A DNA stretch of 24,024 bases from a virus. Shown piece after piece: positions 22,729 through 24,024 of this stretch (its first letter is position 1; every line of letters begins with the position of its first letter). The notes beneath the pieces were generated by a model. That model did no database searches. It was given only the letters and a program-made list of their open reading frames with translations, and was not told where the DNA came from. The stretch spans positions 1 to 24,024 of IMG/VR virus record IMGVR_UViG_3300043803_001657; one strand, given 5' to 3'. A program made the position numbers and the translations under genes.

Positions 22729-22751
22729 TTGACACCCCGCTTCGGGGCATG
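22729..22751 (+). promoter_or_regulatory. Start-associated element at holin gene
   Basis: TTGACAC begins at 22729, 20 bases before ATG 22749. It lies after the preceding TAG (22723-22725), so TTGAC is not the stop codon here. CCCCG (22735-22739), loop CTT and CGGGG (22743-22747) form a perfect 5-bp stem just before CATG. Confidence 0.62.
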
Positions 22752-22916
22752 ACGAAATATGTCCTTGATCGGCTGGCAGAGAACTCAACGTGGCGCGGCT
22801 TGGTGATGCTGCTAACTGCGGTCGGGGTGCAAGTTGATCCCGCGCAAAGCAACGCCATCATTGCCGCCGGGCTGGCGCTGGTGGGCCTAATCAACGTCTT
22901 TCGTCGGCAGAAATAA
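22749..22916 (+). CDS. Holin-like small membrane protein, 55 aa
   Basis: 55 residues from ATG 22749: a polar N-terminus MTKYVLDRLAENSTWRGL, a hydrophobic segment VMLLTAVGVQVD, a short polar turn PAQSN, a second hydrophobic stretch AIIAAGLALVGLINVF and a basic tail RRQK. This STWRG...L.A..G......P.....I..AG.A..G.I.....R pattern is typical of small phage holin-type proteins next to lysis enzymes. It would form lesions in the inner membrane, letting the amidase out. Its position before the lipoprotein and amidase genes supports this. Confidence 0.75.
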   Translation: MTKYVLDRLAENSTWRGLVMLLTAVGVQVDPAQSNAIIAAGLALVGLINVFRRQK

Positions 22917-22919
22917 TCC

Positions 22920-23060
22920 ATGCGCCTCGCACTATTGGCGCTGGTCGCGCTTTGCCTCACGGGCTGCGCGGGCCTCAAGTGGGCGGTTGGCTACAACCCG
23001 CAGACGAAACAGTGGACGGTGAGCGGCGAGCTTCCTCCTCCGGGCAGCAACAAAAAGTGA
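22920..23060 (+). CDS. Small lipoprotein, possible Rz1-like spanin, 46 aa
   Basis: ATG 22920. MRLALLALVALCLTGCAG has a lipobox LTGC with the lipidation cysteine at residue 16, followed by 30 polar residues ending PPPGSNKK. A short lipoprotein of this size and proline-rich end in the lysis cassette is what an outer-membrane spanin (Rz1) looks like, although the usual partner Rz (an inner-membrane coiled-coil protein) is not obvious. It may be a single-component or divergent spanin, or another outer-membrane lipoprotein. The stop TGA overlaps the amidase GTG (GTGA). Confidence 0.68.
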   Translation: MRLALLALVALCLTGCAGLKWAVGYNPQTKQWTVSGELPPPGSNKK

Positions 23061-23698
23061 ACTTGCTGTGCTACCTAAAACGCTTATTCGCGCCATTCGG
23101 GCGTGGCCCACGACCGACCTTGCCGAACTCCTCGGACTCCTCCACAGCGAAATCCACCGCCGCGCCGAAACCGAGCGCAAAGCCGCCAAAAAGCGCCCCA
23201 AGCACAAAGGCGAAAAGCCCTAAGAGATACCCGGAGAAGCTGCTCAACACGCCGAACGTGTCGGCGGGCAAGCGCATCAAGCCAAAGGCAATCGTGTTGC
23301 ACCACACGAGCGGCACCTACGGGGGATCTGTCGCATGGTGCATGAACCCGGCGAGCAGGGTCAGCTATCACTGCATCGTGGCGAAAGACGGCAGGCGCTC
23401 TACGCTGGCCGATCCAGACGAGCGGACATGGCACGCTGGGCGCAGCGAATGGCGCGGCAAGCGCGACTTGAACAGTTGGAGCATCGGCGCGGCCTTTGAA
23501 GGCGATAGCTACAAGCGCCCGTTAAGCGAGGACGAGATGGCGAGCATGGCCGAATACCTTGAGCCGTTAATGCGGCTGTATCGACTCACGCTGGATGATG
23601 TGACCGACCACCGCACCGTTTCGCCGGGACGCAAAGACGATCTCAACCCGACTGAGTTTGCGCGGTTCAAAAAGTATCTGGCTGCGCGGTTGGCATAG
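23057..23698 (+). CDS. N-acetylmuramoyl-L-alanine amidase (Amidase_2), endolysin
   Basis: 213 residues if started at the GTG 23057, which overlaps the lipoprotein stop (GTGA). Zinc amidase motifs: IVLHHTSG (H82 or H83 as ligand), SYHCIVAKDGR (104-113), WHAG (125-128), WSIGAAFEGD and TDHRTVSPGRKDDLNP (H185, K193 and D194/D195 in the third-ligand region where T7 lysozyme has Cys). The enzyme cuts the amide between muramic acid and L-alanine in peptidoglycan. Residues 1-60 are a Ser/Pro/Ala/Lys-rich stretch that overlaps a better-looking ORF in another frame (23068-23223). An alternative in-frame start is the GTG at 23258, which would give 146 residues, close to T7 lysozyme, but it would lose the YPEKLLNTPN part that looks conserved in this family. 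Confidence 0.85.
   Translation: MNLLCYLKRLFAPFGRGPRPTLPNSSDSSTAKSTAAPKPSAKPPKSAPSTKAKSPKRYPEKLLNTPNVSAGKRIKPKAIVLHHTSGTYGGSVAWCMNPASRVSYHCIVAKDGRRSTLADPDERTWHAGRSEWRGKRDLNSWSIGAAFEGDSYKRPLSEDEMASMAEYLEPLMRLYRLTLDDVTDHRTVSPGRKDDLNPTEFARFKKYLAARLA
23068..23223 (+). CDS. Possible overlapping small lysis-cassette protein, 51 aa
   Basis: An ORF from GTG 23068 to TAA 23221-23223 reads VLPKTLIRAIRAWPTTDL, then AELLGLLHSEIHRRAETERK and a basic end KKRPKHKGEKP. The pattern (amphipathic helix with Leu heptads, highly charged C-terminus) is more protein-like than the amidase frame at the same place, which is low complexity. No strong Shine-Dalgarno precedes it. If real, the lysis cassette has a nested gene; if not, this is a shadow of the amidase linker. 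Confidence 0.4.
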   Translation: MLPKTLIRAIRAWPTTDLAELLGLLHSEIHRRAETERKAAKKRPKHKGEKP

Positions 23699-23741
23699 CG
23701 ATTGCTTTTGTTATTACGAAGGTGAAAGGAGGACTCCAACA

Positions 23742-23873
23742 ATGCACCGATCAACCGAATTGGGTTTGGTTTACAGCCCCTACGGCGGACTCGGCTTTGT
23801 CCCGCGCATCACTCCGAGGCGAACTGCGGTTCGTTTCAGCGTGTTGCGTTGGTTTCTAAAGCTGTTTGCGTAA
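23742..23873 (+). CDS. Very small unknown protein, 43 aa
   Basis: ATG 23742 is preceded by AAGGAGG at 23726-23732, 9 bases upstream, a near-perfect ribosome site stronger than those of most other genes here. The product begins MHRSTELGLVYSPYGGLGF and ends RWFLKLFA, basic and aromatic with no membrane segment. It does not resemble the phage genes upstream. It is likely to be expressed, but its function is unknown; it may belong to the host or to a separate transcription unit. Confidence 0.55.
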   Translation: MHRSTELGLVYSPYGGLGFVPRITPRRTAVRFSVLRWFLKLFA

Positions 23874-23885
23874 ACAAAAGCGCCG

Positions 23886-23920
23886 TTTGCTATACACAAG
23901 CGCGCATTGCGTATAGCGAA
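23886..23920. repeat. Imperfect inverted repeat, possible operator or recombination site
   Basis: TTTGCTATAC (23886-23895) and GTATAGCGAA (23911-23920) are complementary over GCTATAC/GTATAGC and most flanking bases, separated by 15 bases. The arms are AT-richer than the spacer. It could be a dyad operator, a terminator without T-tract or the arms of an attachment or recombination core. I cannot decide between these. Confidence 0.5.
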
Positions 23921-23937
23921 GTTCACACAATGGGAGG

Positions 23938-23956
23938 GGGCGATTTGCCTCCGCCC
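23938..23956. terminator. Possible hairpin between converging genes
   Basis: GGGCG (23938-23942) and CGCCC (23952-23956) form a 5-bp stem with a 9-base loop, just after the end of the putative minus-strand gene and after the + strand genes. It may serve as a terminator for either side. It has no T-tract on the + strand. Confidence 0.3.
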
Positions 23957-24024
23957 TTAGCGCCACCCCAAAGCAATCGCCATGAACCCCGCATTGGCGC
24001 AGGCATAAAACAGAAAGCACGTTC
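23957..24024 (-). CDS. Possible C-terminal end of a convergent gene (partial)
   Basis: On the minus strand a frame is open from the window edge to a stop at 23957-23959 and reads approximately TCFLFYACANAGFMAIALGWR, hydrophobic with a basic end, like the tail of a membrane protein. Only about 21 residues are visible, so this is weak. If correct, it marks the right boundary of the phage late operon. Confidence 0.3.
   Translation of the reverse strand, partial: TCFLFYACANAGFMAIALGWR

Noticed and set aside
23658-23741. N-terminal extension of the small ORF ending at 23873
   Set aside because: It overlaps the amidase end out of frame and ignores the strong Shine-Dalgarno just before ATG 23742.
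1-24024. Search for tRNA, rRNA, CRISPR arrays and insertion sequences
   Set aside because: No cloverleaf, rRNA stretch, repeat-spacer array, transposase or terminal inverted repeats of an IS element recognised by reading.

Overview
This window is the late (structural and lysis) region of a tailed double-stranded DNA phage or prophage, almost entirely on the + strand and very tightly packed. Most neighbouring genes overlap by 1-8 bases (ATGA, TAATG, GTGA, TGATG) or are a few bases apart, and no gene-free stretch exceeds about 150 bases. The order is lambda-like: small terminase, GpA-type large terminase, gpW-like head-tail joiner, lambda-type portal, prohead protease with a nested scaffold, major capsid protein, head-tail completion proteins, tail terminator, tail tube, tail chaperone, short tape measure. 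I see no sheath gene, so a non-contractile (siphovirus-like) tail is the best inference. The host cannot be fixed from sequence alone. GC is moderately high, canonical Shine-Dalgarno sequences occur at some genes (13641-13646, 23726-23732), a lipobox lipoprotein in the lysis cassette implies a Gram-negative envelope, and the TN-rich, RTNLGLG-repeat fibre style suggests Verrucomicrobiota, but that last point is only a guess.

Layout. 1-1346: end of an unknown gene, an unknown helical protein and a GIY-YIG/T5orf172-type nuclease. 1394-8000: packaging and head genes. 8001-8112: three back-to-back perfect hairpins. 8113-10400: two glycosyltransferase genes inserted directly behind the capsid gene. 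10417-14921: connector, tail terminator (internally duplicated), tail tube, chaperone, tape measure. 14927-17128: three unrecognised tail-tip or baseplate-type proteins. 17151-22725: a long host-recognition array with BppU-like proteins, a fibre with a secretion signal peptide, a collagen-like fibre, a long mosaic fibre, a LamG-type lectin protein and a small unknown, with a small membrane protein embedded. 22749-23698: lysis cassette (holin-like, lipoprotein, overlapping small ORF, amidase). 23742-24024: a tiny ORF with a strong ribosome site, an inverted repeat and the possible end of a convergent gene.

Three things stand out. First, a start-associated element, TTGAC(A/T)C then usually GGGC directly abutting ATG, lies exactly 20-21 bases upstream of seven starts, with an eighth copy at 26. 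One copy is inside the protease gene, in frame, and marks a nested scaffold start; six of the eight also carry a short perfect inverted repeat at the start codon. Second, the portal gene carries an AT-rich C-terminal extension with a zincin-like HEAGH...EESFAE signature. Third, the junction between the portal core and that extension has an in-frame A AAA AAG heptamer followed by a 6-bp stem, and the -1 frame stops after three codons, as in dnaX. Together these suggest a phage that makes two portal forms, about 490 and 778 residues, with a few subunits carrying an enzymatic domain inside the capsid.
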